Assembly (NCBI RefSeq): GCF_033958435.1
Contig: NC_134138.1
Location: 178,110,798 to 178,174,797 of the forward strand
Reading direction: 5' to 3'
Length of the DNA: 64,000 nucleotides
Source: Carettochelys insculpta
Taxonomy: Eukaryota; Chordata; Testudines; Carettochelyidae
In this document: positions 1-11,328 of the stretch, piece by piece
Layout: the number at the start of each line of letters is the position of its first letter
Numbering within the stretch: position 1 is the stretch's first letter
The notes under the pieces: generated by a model
Databases searched by the model: none
The model's input: the letters and a program-made list of their open reading frames with translations, nothing else
What the model was told of the DNA's origin: nothing
Made by a program: the position numbers and the translations under genes

Positions 1-328
1 CCTTTCCAATTTGCAGATCAAATACCAGTGAGGATAATAGAAAGAAGCCCAAACTCTGGAAGAGTACGTATAAGCATATAAGAAGGCAGGTCAAAAGAGA
101 ATTTGAGAAGCCACTTGCTAAAGATGCAGAAAACTACCATTAATAATATTTAAAATGCATCAGACACAGGAAGCCTGTCAAACAGATAGTGGGGTCACTA
201 TTTGACTAAGGAGGCTAAAGGAACACTCTTTGCAGAGAACTAAATGAATTATTTGCGTTGGTTTTCACTGCAGAAGATGTGGCCAGATAACAATATCAGA
301 ACTGCTTTCTATGGGAGACAAATCTGAA
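1..328 (+). mobile_element. CR1 LINE fragment, part 1 (reverse transcriptase region, decayed)
   Basis: Conceptual translation across frames gives pieces typical of the region before the CR1 reverse-transcriptase core: a basic LWKSTYKHIRRQVKREFE stretch, then LTKEAKGTLFAE and, with a frameshift, LNELFALVFTAED. These match the usual CR1 pattern of an Arg-rich linker followed by a 'LN.FFASVFT' motif. Several stops and frameshifts show it is dead. The fragment runs off the left edge of the window and continues at about 1102 after an inserted MITE. Confidence 0.7.
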
Positions 329-332
329 GCAC

Positions 333-1097
333 ACTCATCCCTCGTTAAACGAGTACTTTACTTACAAGTACTTGTTAGAATGAGGGACGCATATACCGAT
401 ATTTGTTCACTAGATGAGTGAACGTCCCCCGCTAATACAAGCCTTAACCCCCACCCTGCGGCTCCAACGCGCCTCCGCCTAAACCCCTGCCATCCCCATG
501 GATCCAACCAGCCTCAGCTTGAAACCCTGCTGGCCCTGAAGACCCAACCCATCTTAGCCCGACCCCCCGCCTCCGCTGGCCCAGTGGCCCAACTTACTAC
601 AGCCTGACGCCCCCTGCCAATGCTGTAGACCCAACCCTCACCTCCCCCATGTCCCCAACCTACTGCAGCCTGAAACCATGCCAGCCTCGCAGACCCAACT
701 TGCAGCAGCCTGAACCCCACCTCCCGCCCCTCAATCCCAACTCACTGCAGCCTTAACACCCTGCCCTCCCTGTGGACCCAACCTGTCACAGCCTTAACAC
801 CCCCTGTCTGCCCCACAGATCCAACCCGCCACCAGGTGTTAACCCTCCCTCCTGCTCATGGCCCCAGACTGCCTCCAGGCCTTTAACCCTCTCCAACCTC
901 CTCCTCCCCTCGCCAAGGTTCACTTACCTTTCAAAAGCAGCGCCACATGCTGCCACTCCTTCCCTGAGTTATGAGCACTTGGAATGAATCAGAGAATTTT
1001 ACATGTATTTTAATTGCAATTCGGTGTCCCTCTTAGGAGTTTTCGCCTATGAGCAGAGAGTTGGGGACCAATTGTGCTCATATAGCAAGGGATGAGT
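333..1097. mobile_element. Non-autonomous DNA element with minisatellite interior, inserted in CR1
   Basis: The ends are inverted: ACTCATCCCTCGTT at the left and AGCAAGGGATGAGT at the right. The flanks are GCAC (329-332) and GTAC (1098-1101), a likely 4-bp target duplication with one change, because joining the flanks restores the CR1 reading. The interior (about 430-930) is C-rich and built of diverged tandem units containing 'CTGCAGCCTGAAACCC' and 'GACCCAACC', roughly 50-70 bp each. The ORFs in it are by-products of the low-complexity repeat. I cannot assign the superfamily. Confidence 0.6.
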
Positions 1098-1101
1098 GTA
1101 C

Positions 1102-1385
1102 TGTGTAAGACACTGTTGTGTCAACAGAGGAAGTTTTAGAACAAACTGACAAATTGCACAGCAGTGAATCACCAGGAGCAGGTGGTATTCACTCAAGAAT
1201 TCTAAAGGGACTCAACTATGACATTCCAGATCTATTACCTCTGGTACTAACCTTTTGCTAAAACAAGCCTCTGTACCAGCTGATTGGATGATAGCTAATG
1301 TGACGCTGATTTTCAGAAGAGGCTACAAAGACAGTCCTGAGAACTACAAGCTGTTGAGCCCAATTTCAATACTGAGCCAATTGGT
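1102..1385 (+). mobile_element. CR1 LINE fragment, part 2
   Basis: This continues the fragment at 1-328. The translation contains SPGAGGIHSRILKGL, the equivalent of the CR1 'GPDGIHPRVLKEL' block at the start of the reverse-transcriptase fingers, followed by NYDIPDLLPLVL. Stops and frameshifts interrupt it. Same strand as part 1. Confidence 0.7.
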
Positions 1386-1389
1386 ATAA

Positions 1390-1680
1390 ATCAGGGGTGT
1401 CCAACCTTTTCTCATTGGAGGCCATACCGCAATTTTTCACTTAAAATTCAGGCATAAGGGGCTGGCAACAGAAGGGGGTTTCGCTGGCAGATGCACATCT
1501 ACACAGCCTGCTTACTGCTGGCAGCAGCTTCTGCTGGCAGTGAGATCCACATGGCTATGCTAATTAGCCATGAGATTATGCTAATGAACAGCCATTTGCA
1601 ATTGTGAGACTGATCATTAGCATGAAGCTGCTGGTAATGCCCCTCCATGTAGACCCAGCCTATGACAGTTCTTATCTTCT
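1390..1680. mobile_element. Composite of hAT-like end and half of a TGTCTACAC-type MITE
   Basis: CAGGGGTGTCCAACCTTTT at about 1393 looks like a hAT terminal sequence. From about 1446 the sequence resembles the interior of the palindromic MITE at 52402-52809 (GGCATAAGGGGCTG, GCTAATTAGC, ATTAGCAT) and ends with a terminal-repeat-like TGTAGACCCAGCC. Only one half of that MITE seems present. Boundaries are approximate. Confidence 0.4.
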
Positions 1681-2693
1681 TAATAGTAGATATCTTACCT
1701 TCTGTTTTACCAACAAGTATCTAGCATTGGCCAAATTGCCTTCAAGAGAGTCATCTCAGCAGCAGGAAGCTTTTGTAATATAAAATAAATTAATGTTTCT
1801 TAAAAATTACAGTGAAAGTGGTATTCCTTTCTACAGAGTTTGGATAGGATTAAATTTGACTCCAAGTGGCTTTGAGAATGTTGGGTAGTTCCAAATATTT
1901 AGGTTAACATCAAAATAATATATCACTGTCTTAATTACTTATAAGACATCAGTCAAAACATTACTAAGGTTTAAAAGTGATGCATTCTGAGCTAAAAGGA
2001 ATTAAAAACAAACAAACAGACAATTGGGATGGTAAGTCAGACACAAAAAATGCACACTACCCCAACCTCAACATATGTACACCACACAGAGAACTATTGG
2101 TATGCGAAATCACAAAAGGTTAACAGACTGCATCATTATTTGAACTGTTCCACCTCTCAGAGGACCGCCACAGGTTAGGCTGTCTTCTCTTCAATAAATG
2201 CCCAACTTAACTCTATCCCATAGAGTTTTTGTTTGCTTGCTTGCTTTAAACTGGAACCACCAGCAGTCTGCAAGACATTTCACAGAAGAAGGACCTTCTT
2301 TACTCTATTATTTTTGAGGACAACCAGCTACAGCTGGATAACGTTTGGGGACTGGTGTGTATCCTACTACTTCTCCCTCTTATATACTCCCCTTCACCTT
2401 TCCTAGTACACTCCACCGCACCACCCTGCACCTAGTCTCAGTTCTCCCATTCCAGTTTTTCCATTACTTTTCTCCATACCCTTCCTGTATGTCTTTTTTC
2501 TTCCCACTTTTACCTCTCAAATTCTTTGTTTTTCACCTGGCCCCTCATCCTGAGATCTAGAGAGATCTCCCAGGTGAAAACCAGACGAGTGTGATGCCCT
2601 GTCTCCTCAATCATGTGTTCCAAAATCCATGATGCCCGACTGCTTCCAGCCATATGCAATTTTCTCTATTCCCTTCTCCATGTCATTTCTCTA
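1681..2693. other. Intronic, no feature recognised
   Basis: AT-rich sequence with stops in all frames and no recognisable repeat. The C/T-rich patch at about 2350-2550 gives a short ORF but no domain. Confidence 0.5.
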
Positions 2694-2696
2694 ACT

Positions 2697-3407
2697 AGCC
2701 GTGTCTACATGTGCATGCTACTTCGAAGTAGCGGCACTAACTTCGAAATAGCGCCCGTCATGGCTACACGCATCAGGCGCTATTTCGAAGTTAACTTCGA
2801 CGTTAGGCGGCGAGACGTCAAAGTCGCTAACCCCATGAGGGGATAGGAATAGCGCCCTACTTCGACATTCAACGTCGAAGTAGGGACCGTGTAGTCATTG
2901 CGCGTCCCGCAACTTGGAAATAGCGGGGTCCGCCATGGCGGCCATCAGCTGGGGGGTTGAGAGACGCTCTCTCTCCAGCCCCTGCGGGGCTCTATGGTCA
3001 CCGTGGGCAGCAGCCCTTAGCCCAGGGCTTCTGGCTGCTGCTGCGGCAGCTGGGGATCCATGCTGAAGGCACAGGGTCTGCAACCAGTTGTTGGCTCTGT
3101 GGATCTTGTGTTGTTTAGTGCAACTGTGTCTGGGAGGGGCCCTTTAAGGGAGCGGTTTGCTGTTGAGTCTGCCCTGTGACCCTGTCTGCAGCTGTGCCTG
3201 GCACCCTTATTTCGATGTGTGCTACTTTGGCGTGTAGACATTCCCTCGCAGCGCCTATTTCGATGTGGTGCTGCCCAACGTCGAAGTTGAACATCGACGT
3301 TGCCAGCCCTGGAGGACGTGTGGACGTTATTCATCGAAATAGCCTATTTCGATGTTGCTACATCGAAATAAGCTATTTTGATGTAGGCTTCACGTGTAGA
3401 CGTAGCC
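2697..3407 (-). mobile_element. Harbinger deletion derivative, copy A (711 bp)
   Basis: Starts AGCCGTGTCTACATGTG, ends CACGTGTAGACGTAGCC, and is flanked by ACT at both sides (2694-2696 and 3408-3410), a 3-bp target duplication as expected for PIF/Harbinger. Subterminal regions are full of TTCGAA and TCGAC motifs and form long hairpins. Read on the minus strand, it holds the 5' leader and start codon of a transposase (MDPQLPQQQPEALG at about 3062-3020), then jumps to the far terminus, so the whole catalytic part is missing. Same length as the copy at 8626 but with a different target duplication, so the two are separate insertions. Confidence 0.85.
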
Positions 3408-3854
3408 ACTGTGTCCTGACGCTGATCCAGCAGCAACTCCTGAAGCCAAGGGCAGGTCAGTTTGTATTTTATATGTAGTTGTAATATTACTAGATGAAAT
3501 ATGGTAGTTTTCCATTTCATAAATACTAACTGTACCTTGTACCTCTACATTCCATATCAGCAAGGCCAGCAAAACAAAACTGGAGTTTCAAGGGCAACCT
3601 GTATTATTAATGGTGGGGTTGCCCTAGCAACCAAGTAGGGGATCAGGAATTGTGCTATATACTGAACAAAATGATAAAAAAATACTATTTGTCCAAAGAG
3701 TTTACAGGTTAAGTAGAAAATAGTGTGGGGAGGAGAAAAGAAGTATTCTCCACTGTTTGACAGGAACGGAGAATGGAAGCACACCATCTCACTGAATAAC
3801 CCTCAAAAAGTACTAAAAGTAACTTAGATGCTAAAGTCCTAATTGTAAAAGTGA

Positions 3855-4060
3855 CTTAAAGGCCAGATTTTCCATGGTATTTGGATACCTTACTGACATT
3901 GAACGTACTGGGAGCTAGGTGTCTAAATCTTGCCTCAGATGCTTAGCTGCCTGTACCCTACTATCAAACAGAATTGGGCTCCTAAGTGCCCAAGTCACTG
4001 TTGAAAATGGGATTTAAGATGCTAAATTATTTAGATGTTCTAAAAAATTTTTAAAGAGAA
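3855..4060. repeat. Old interspersed repeat (left part)
   Basis: Contains 'CCAGATTTTCCATGGTATTTGG', 'GGAGCTAGGTGTCTAAAT' and 'GGGCTCCTAAGTGCCCAAGT', recalling a widespread turtle repeat built of AGATTTTCAAAAG and TAGGTGCCTAA words. It appears to continue after an insertion at about 4835-4985. Highly diverged. Class uncertain. Confidence 0.45.
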
Positions 4061-4149
4061 ATTAAATGAATTGTCCATTATCACAGGGGCAGAGGCAGTA
4101 ACTGAATAAAATCCCAGCGGGGTAGCCATGGCATCTTAAAGATGAACAG

Positions 4150-4600
4150 ATTTATTCGGGTACAGTTTGCAACTCTGAAAACTGGCACTCTCCAGTCTAG
4201 CAACATCCCTTGCTTGGCAGAAAAAGGGATGCTGCTGGACCAGAGGGCCTGAGCAGAAGCAGTCCAAGCTGGCCTCCCAGCAGCCCTGTAGGGGACCTGG
4301 GCCAGAGGCAGCTTCCCTTGGCAGCCCTGTGGAGTGCTGATGTCCCCTGGCAGCTCCACAGAGCCAGATTTGGGGTGCTGGCATCCCCTGTCAGCCCCCT
4401 AGGGTGCCAGGGCTGGGGTACTTGGGTGCCTCAGCAGCCATCACCCCCCAGTTTCCCTGCGCTGAGCCAGAGCTGGGATGCCATCTTCCCCTGGCTGCCC
4501 CACAGAAAGCTGGGGACTAGGGAGGAAAGCCTGCTATGGCAGAAAGCTGTGGAAAGCCAGTGGGGGTGGTCACAGATCAAGGGGTGTCACTAACCTCCCA
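4150..4600. repeat. hAT-like element with GC-rich minisatellite interior
   Basis: The left side (GGTACAGTTTGCAACTCTG, then TCCAGTCTAGCAACATCCC) resembles the ends at 5545 and 17260. The interior consists of diverged repeats of 'CAGCCCTGTGGAGTGCTG' and 'GGTGCCAGGGCTGGGG'. It sits inside the old repeat at 3855-4985. The 127-codon ORF here is a product of this base composition. Confidence 0.4.
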
Positions 4601-4834
4601 TTTCAGCAAATCTCTCATTTGGGACCACTGAGGTCTCAAGGGTGGCCTACCAGGAACATGGAACCTGTATGAGCGTTATGTACGTAAAACTCACTTCGTC
4701 AGATGCACTTCAATCAACTGAGTTGCAATGAATCAAGTCTCCTGAGTCACAACTCAGCCTCTTGGCCCTAAAACCTTCTTTGTACATATTTTTCATAATT
4801 TTGTAGTATGGCTACTTTAAAAAGCACCTACACT

Positions 4835-4985
4835 TATTAGCCACCTAATTCCCCTTTAACTCCATGAGAGATGGGTGCCTACCCTGTTCAGGTACTCTTG
4901 AAAATCCTTCTTGGCATCTATAGGCACATATTTACCTAAATGCCTGAGACATTTTGACAAGTGACTTTGGGTACTTTTGAAACTT
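4835..4985. repeat. Old interspersed repeat (right part)
   Basis: Words such as 'GATGGGTGCCTACC', 'GGCATCTATAGGCACATA' and 'CCTAAATGCCTGAGAC' match the style of 3855-4060 in the inverse sense. Probably the other end of the same old element. Confidence 0.4.
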
Positions 4986-5056
4986 TTACCTATATAACCT
5001 ATTAATTAATTGAATAATAATAAAAAAATACAGCAATGAATCAGAGTGCTGTACAC

Positions 5057-5359
5057 CACTGTTTCTTAAACTATGTTCTGCCAAGCACTGCTGTTCCATG
5101 AACATCTCGCAGGTGTGCTGAGAGTGTTTGGAAAAATACTCCAACTGTATATAAGTTTGTTATTAAAACCCAATACAATGTTATCTCTTCATTGCTATAC
5201 CTGATTAAATTACTTCATTTCTTCATTTTGTTTTTTGCTATAGATGTTCTCGTTTGTTTGTTTGTCAGACAATAATTTTTTGAAGAAAATTCTTCTAGGT
5301 GTTCTGCATGCAAAGTATTGTTTGATGCTGCACAGTCTCAAAAAGTTTAAGAAACGCTG
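5057..5359. mobile_element. Short hAT-type non-autonomous element
   Basis: Terminal inverted repeats CACTGTTTCTTAAACT (left) and AGTTTAAGAAACGCTG (right), fitting the hAT CA(G/C)(T/C)G start. The flanking octamers CTGTACAC (5049-5056) and CTGCAGAA (5360-5367) are only partly alike, so the 8-bp duplication has decayed. About 303 bp, with no coding capacity. Confidence 0.65.
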
Positions 5360-5544
5360 CTGCAGAAGATTTACCCACAACATGCTCCATAGTCAGTGTT
5401 CATGTAGACAAGCCCTCAGTTTTGGTCTACATTGTTACGATCAGGACTTTTCATAACATGGGGGGATGTGCACCCACTCTCCAGCTCTGTCAATCTGGAA
5501 CTCTTCACCAACACAATATTCAGTTAACTTAAAAAATACAATAC

Positions 5545-6030
5545 AGGTTGCATCTCTCAGTTCTGGTTCTCTGTCATTCAGGAACATCTCTCATCCAGCG
5601 GGATGAGAGATGTTGCCAGATGAAAGAATAGCAAGCAGGTGCACGACTGCCAGTAGGGGCTGGGAGCCAGAGCCCTTGCCTGCTCCACATTTGTGGGATG
5701 AGAGTTTGATGAGGGACCTGGACCTCGACCCCCACCTGCCCCACAGCAGTGGGGGCTGGTAGGGTGCCATGGTACCAGCACTGGAACCCCCACCTGTCCT
5801 GCAACAGTGGGGGCTTTGAGGTAGCTGCAGAGTTGGGACCGGATCCCCCACCTGCCCCACGGGGTTGGGACACGAAGGCCTCACCTGCTCTGGCAGGGGG
5901 TGGAGCAGGGGCTGGCCAGAGACCTGTGGCAGCCCATGGGAGCCTGGGCTGTACACCTTCCTTGCCTGGCAAATTCTCTTGTTCAGGACCCATCAGGTCC
6001 CAAGCATGCCATATAAGGGAGTGCAATCCA
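5545..6030. repeat. hAT-like element with GC-rich minisatellite interior
   Basis: The left end CAGGTTGCATCTCTCAG is related to the CAGGTTGAGCCT end at 17260. A local hairpin (CATCTCTCATCCAG / GGGATGAGAGATG) follows. The interior is diverged tandem repeats of 'CCCCACCTGCCCCACAGCAG' with spacing around 60 bp. Several long ORFs on both strands arise from this repeat and show no domain. Confidence 0.45.
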
Positions 6031-8622
6031 TAATCACTTTTTAGACACATGGAAGTGGCCTTCACCTTGCTCTAAAATCAAACTTTGGTTATACAATTCA
6101 CAGGGGACAGCCTTTACCTTCATTTTTCTTCCAGCTGTATCAAAGCTATTAAATGCACTAGTGCAAGCTTATGAACAGTAAGGTTGTCCCTGTGCAAATG
6201 CTACCACACAGAACCTTGCAGATAAGGAATAAAGAAAACAAATACAAATCAGAACTACAAATGACATCCAGCCCACCACATATAAACACAAGAACAGCTG
6301 CTGATTCCATGTCTTGCTACATATATGCAGTGCACTATTCATATTCATTCAACGACACATGATACCATGATCCCCTGTCCAACTTATTTTATAAATTTAA
6401 TAGGGCTGGGCCAACAATGTTTTCTTTTGTTCCAAATTCAGTAAATTAATTCCACTCATACCCTCCCTTTTAACAAGTAATGCTTTAATGAATTCCACTG
6501 GCCTGGATTCAGGGTAAGTGCCCAGTGCTGATGAATTCTAAACCACCTGGAAAACATTTCCTTTTCCTCCTCAAAACATTTGCAAGCTTCCTTATTCAGC
6601 AGAACAAATGCCCTGGTCAGCTGGTAGAATAACTCCATTACCTTCAGGTGCATAGTTGAAGTTGTACCCTCTCTTGTTCCATGCAGATTTAATTGATTAA
6701 TTTGTTGAGGTTTGCAAAGACTTACAGAAATGTAAAATGGAATGACTAGCAACTAGTATTTTCAGATCAGACCTACATGAGGCGACCTTGGTTTAAAAAA
6801 AAAACCAAGTAGTTAAAAAATGAATAAATATAAAGGACATAATTATCGTACTTTTTCTTCTAAGTTAAATTATATTACTCTGACAAAATCATATTTACTT
6901 TCACTTAGTAGTCTCTTTACATTGCCAGACTGGTGTAAACAGACCTTTGTGTAAATGAGAATCAGGTTCAAAACACTTTTGCAAGGGGAGTTTATTAAAA
7001 TCCTATTCTATTAAAGCCATACAAATACAATGGAAATTACCAAGTGTAATTCATTTAAAATGCAAGATGTACAGCTCTTTAATGATTCACTTGACTAGTG
7101 TAAAGGCTGGTCATACAATACAATAATTGCTTAACGGCTCAATACTTGTGCTGAGATGCCTTTTTTGGTGCATTTGCCTATTTATTTGTAATTAATGGCA
7201 AGTCTAAGGCAGACTACCAGATTCGTTAAGACACCACCGTGTTGCAGTATTTCCAAATTCCGACATAATGGGTTATACAGTAGCAATACTTTTATTTGGA
7301 CAACAGTGTTGAAATTCATCCTTGTTGGAATAAATATCAATAGCTACACTGGTAAAATTAACAACTATTCAAACTTTGTAATACACCTATAATACGAAAG
7401 TTTGGTAATAGCAGGAGAGGTGCCGTGCCATTTTACACCAATGTCATTAGGGAAGGTCCATTACAGAAAACAATCCTAATGCCCCTTCTCTCCAAATAAA
7501 AACAGAACATCTAATTCAGACAATTACAGAGTTCCATTCCTACCCCTTTCTCCATCCATTTCCTCCCCTCTAATGTGCTCATGGAAGCTGAATGCAGAGT
7601 GTTTTTGTCCAGGTGGCCAGAACAAAGGCAGGGAGGTTGTTTTCTCTTTTATGTGGGTCCCTTTGCAACTGCATGGGAGAGCTGGGAGAATCAGGGAAGT
7701 TTCTCATGCCTTGAGAGGAGAGGACCAAGTAGGTGGGATGTGCCCCCTTCTTCTAGTTGCCCAGGAGAAGTGGGGATATTTGTACCATCAGCTATTCTGG
7801 AGGAGCTCCCTCTCATGGAACTTGCACTAGCAACAAAGCTACTGGCCAAATATATTTAGTAGTTGAGAAATGTGCCAAATCTACAGTTCTACAGCACAGA
7901 TTCCAAACTCTTTGTGGCAGTGACTGTCTTTTCATAGTGTATTTATACAACACATAGCACAACAGGTTTCTGGTCTGTGGGTGGGACTCCTAGGCAACAC
8001 TGAAACAAATTAATAAATTGAGCATCACTATTGTTTTCTCCAAAGAACTGAAAATAAGCTTATGTCAAAGTGTGTGCGCATGTACACAAAGGCCCATGGT
8101 AACAATGTTTTGAGTTCCTGAGTTATTTTCAAAACGAGAAATCGCAGCACAAAAACATCTTGGATTTTTAGTTTCTGAATAACTGGTCCTTCCTCATACT
8201 TCATAAACACTTTTTAAAATTTAATCTCAAATATCTTATAATAGGTTACAACATATTGGAGATTATTATAGATTACAAACTATTAGGTGACACTTTTGCT
8301 TAGGCTAAGAAATGAATCATTAAGAACTTGAATAACTCTGCCCTTGCTAGATGAGGATGAATGATGAGTTTTAATTTCCAGGGTTATCATTCTGAAAGTG
8401 CTTAGGAGCAATACATTCAGTTGTGGAGGTGTGTGTGAGGGAATAATGTATAAAATCCTGAAAATGGCTTCAGCATACTACCATTCATGAAATCAGATAT
8501 TCTGTTTACTCCTTCTTTCTGTCTTCTGCCTTGGGTGATCCACTTGTGGGAGGGGAGAACCTCCATAGCAACCCTTTGCCCTTTCTAGAGCATGGAAACT
8601 GTACTTTCAATTGACCTTAATG
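6031..8622. other. Intronic, little recognised
   Basis: Mostly AT-rich unique-looking sequence. At 6925-6970 a short stretch (ACTGGTGTAAACAGACC, GTAAATGAGAATCAGG) recalls a palindromic turtle repeat also seen near 55275. No exon with credible splice sites and conserved translation was found. Confidence 0.45.
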
Positions 8623-8625
8623 TAG

Positions 8626-9336
8626 AGCCGTGTCTACACGTGCACACTACTTCGAAGTAGCGGCACTAACTTCGAAATAGCGCCCGTCACGGCTACACGC
8701 GTCGGGCGCTATTTCGAAGTTAACTTCGACGTTAGGCGGCGAGACGTCGAAGTCGCTATCCTCATCAGGAGATGGGGATAGCGCCCTACTTCAACGTTCA
8801 ATGTCGAAGTAGGGACCGTGTAGTCATTGCGCATCTTGCAACTTCGAAATAGTGGGGTCCGCCATGGCGGCCATCAGCTGAGGGGTTGAGAGACGCTCTC
8901 TCTCCAGCCCCTGCGGGGCTCTATGGTCACCGTGGGCAGCAGCCCTTAGCCCAGGGCTTCTGGCTGCTGCTGCTGCAGCTGGGGATCCATGCTGAAGGCA
9001 CAGGGTCTGCAACCAGTTGTCGGCTCTGTGGATCTTGTGTTGTTTAGTGCAACTGTGTCTGGGAGGGGCCCTTTAAGGGAGCGGCTTGCTGTTGAGTCCG
9101 CCCTGTGACCCTGTCTGCAGCTGTGCCTGGCACCCTTATTTCGACGTGTCCTACTTTGGCGTGTAGACGTTCCCTCGCAGCGCCTATTTCGATGTGGTGC
9201 TGCGCAACGTCGAAGTTGAACATCGACGTTGCCAGCCCTGGAGGACGTGTAGACGTTATTCATCGAAATAGCCTATTTCAATGTTGCTACATCGAAATAA
9301 GCTACTTCGATGTAGGCTTCACGTGTAGACGTAGCC
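8626..9336 (-). mobile_element. Harbinger deletion derivative, copy B (711 bp)
   Basis: Near-identical to copy A, with the same orientation and length. Starts AGCCGTGTCTACACGTG, ends CACGTGTAGACGTAGCC, flanked by TAG on both sides (8623-8625 and 9337-9339). CpG sites are better preserved than in copy A. Near the left end, AACTTCGAAATAGCGCCCG pairs with CGGGCGCTATTTCGAAGTT to make a 19-bp perfect stem. The minus strand keeps the transposase start MDPQLQQQQPEALG and lacks the catalytic core. Confidence 0.87.
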
Positions 9337-9727
9337 TAGATCACACATGAGGGCATTCTTCTTGGTCCCAGCCTACTGAATGATTATATAGACAGGCTGT
9401 ATCTACACTATGAGATAAAATTGATATATAATAAATTCAATTTCAATATTATGAATTTAAATAAAGTGCCCACAAACCTTTTTGAAATTCATCCCATATT
9501 TTCTCCATGTCAAATCTCTGCATCCCCATTGCTCTGTGCAAGTTCGACAGTGTGAGCTCTGCATTGTGGATACCTATCCCACAGTGCCTTAGCCCTGGTT
9601 ATTTGTGGGTGTTTCATGGTGGAATCCCAGAATTCCAAGCAGTGTTCCAGAACTCACTGCATTACTAACCATGTGAAAAAAGAACTGGTGATCGCGCCAT
9701 TTCCTACTGCAGCATTCCAGTGCAAGC

Positions 9728-11011
9728 ATGGATCCACGAATGCTCCAACACATAGCACAGATTATTTCGGCAACCACAGCATCTGTCACACAATTTGTCC
9801 TTCAGTTCCAAAGCTCAGTGATGCTTGTCTATTCTACTGATGCCACTGCTGCTGCTGCTGCTGATGACTATGATGAGGATGGTGTTTTGGAACAGAAGTT
9901 GTGCCAACTGTGGTCCAAGAATGCAGAGCTGGCGGCTGCCATGAATGCCTGGATGACAGCGAAGCGGCATGTTTGGACTTGAGAGACCAGCACATATTGG
10001 TGGGAATCACATCGTTTTGGAGTCCTGGGATGATCAGCAGTGGGTACAGAATTTTTGCCTTTGCAAGTCCACCTTTATGGAACTTTGTGATGCACTGGCA
10101 CCCACTCTGAAATGCAGCAACACCAAAATGAGGCCAGCTTTAACACTACAGAAGCAAGTGGCAATTGCACTGTGGAAGTTCACAACCCCTGGCAGTTACT
10201 GGTCAGTGGCAAATCAGTTTGGGGTAGGCAGATCTACAGTTGGGTCTGTGGTTATGGAAGTGGCCCATGCAATCTGTTGGCATCTCCTGAAGAAGACTGT
10301 GACCCTGGGAGATGTACAGGCCATAATGCATGGCTTTGCTGCCCAGGGCTTCCTAACGCTGATGGAGCAATAGATGGCATGCACATCCCTATCATGGCCC
10401 CAGACCATGGCCTCTGAGTATATTAAGCAAAAGGGGTACTGCTCCACGTTCGTGCAGGGGTTGGTAGATCACAAAGGTCGTTTTACCAACATCAACTTTG
10501 GCTGGTCAGGGAGGGTTCACGATGCACGCATATTGCAAAATTTGGGACTGTACCAAAAGCTCCTGGATGGGACTTTCTTCCGTGATTGGAAAATCAAGAT
10601 TGGAGATGCTCATTGTTGTGTTGGGTGACCCTGCTTACCCTCTGCTTCCCTCTCTGATGAAACTCCTACACAGGCACCCCGGACCCCAACAAGGAAAACT
10701 TTAATCACAGACTCAGCAGGCGCAGAATGATTGTGGAATGCATCTTTGGATGTTTGAAAGCAAGGTTTAGATGTTTATTGACCCATTTGGACATTTCTGA
10801 AGCTAATGTCCACACTGTTACTACAGCGTGCACTATTTTGCACAACATATGTGTATCGAGGCAAGAGACTTTCCCATCTATCTGGAATTCTGAAGCAGAG
10901 GCAATAGGCAGGGCTTACTCCCAGCTGTCTACACTGCCAACCACCAGTACCCACGCTCAGGCTGCAGCAATAAGAGATGCTTTACAAAACAGCTTTTTGA
11001 CTGACCTGTAA
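9728..11011 (+). pseudogene. Harbinger DDE transposase, decayed
   Basis: A DDE_Tnp_4/HARBI1-type transposase that would cut and join the element's ends in the nucleus. It starts MDPRMLQH, followed by a poly-Ala stretch coded by a GCT run and an acidic patch, then the helix-turn-helix region (RPALTLQKQVAIALWK, NQFGVGRSTVG). The catalytic core shows GAIDGMHIPI (first Asp), GWSGRVHDARIL (second Asp) and RRRMIVECIFGCLKARF (Glu). It is broken: TGA at about 9979 where the family has an Arg codon, a frameshift just after it, a 1-nt loss near 10352, a 1-nt gain near 10405 and frameshifts near 10620 and 10705. Unlike the copies in elements 2 and 3, there is no intron after the MEV motif near 10263. 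Stop at 11009-11011. Confidence 0.88.
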
Positions 11012-11048
11012 TGCACATGGTACCTATGTATGTCTCCACCATAATGCC

Positions 11049-11054
11049 AATAAA
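11049..11054 (+). terminator. Polyadenylation signal of element 1 transposase
   Basis: AATAAA 38 nt after the transposase stop codon, followed by a T-rich/GT-rich stretch. Placement fits the 3' end of the transposase transcript. Confidence 0.6.
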
Positions 11055-11322
11055 TCAACTGTGCTGTAATGAATGAATGCTCTTTTTTGGTGGGAGGGGG
11101 TTAAGTTGCAGTAAACAGAATGTGCTGTGCCTTTAGCGCTGCCCCCTGCCCCCCCCCCGCAACCTGCCCCGTCCTCTCAGTGCGTCTGCTGCAAACAAGA
11201 CACAGCCCAGCTGTGCTTTCAGTGGCACTAACTCTCCCCGCACCCACTCGTTTTGATTTGTGTCCCCCACACCCCCAGCGCTCCTGAAGGACAAGAAACC
11301 ACACTGAGGTCAAAGGAATGAT

Positions 11323-11328
11323 TTTATT
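11323..11328 (-). terminator. Polyadenylation signal of Myb-like gene
   Basis: AATAAA on the minus strand, just inside the stop of the Myb-like tail exon. It faces the transposase signal at 11049 with about 270 bp between. Confidence 0.55.

Noticed and set aside
2895..3334. ORFs of 62 and 105 codons repeated almost identically at 8824-9263
   Set aside because: They look conserved only because both are copies of the same MITE. The 105-codon frame runs from the terminus into the relic transposase start and is not a gene.
5574..6065. 163-codon minus-strand ORF and overlapping ORFs
   Set aside because: Lies in a GC-rich tandem repeat inside a hAT-like element. No domain, and open in several frames at once as expected from composition.
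6456..6752. 98-codon minus-strand ORF with a CFEEEKEMFSRWF stretch
   Set aside because: Looks somewhat protein-like, but no splice sites, no family recognised and no support on either side.
2697..9336. Copies A and B as a segmental duplication of one region
   Set aside because: Flanks are unrelated and the target duplications differ (ACT versus TAG), so they are two insertions.
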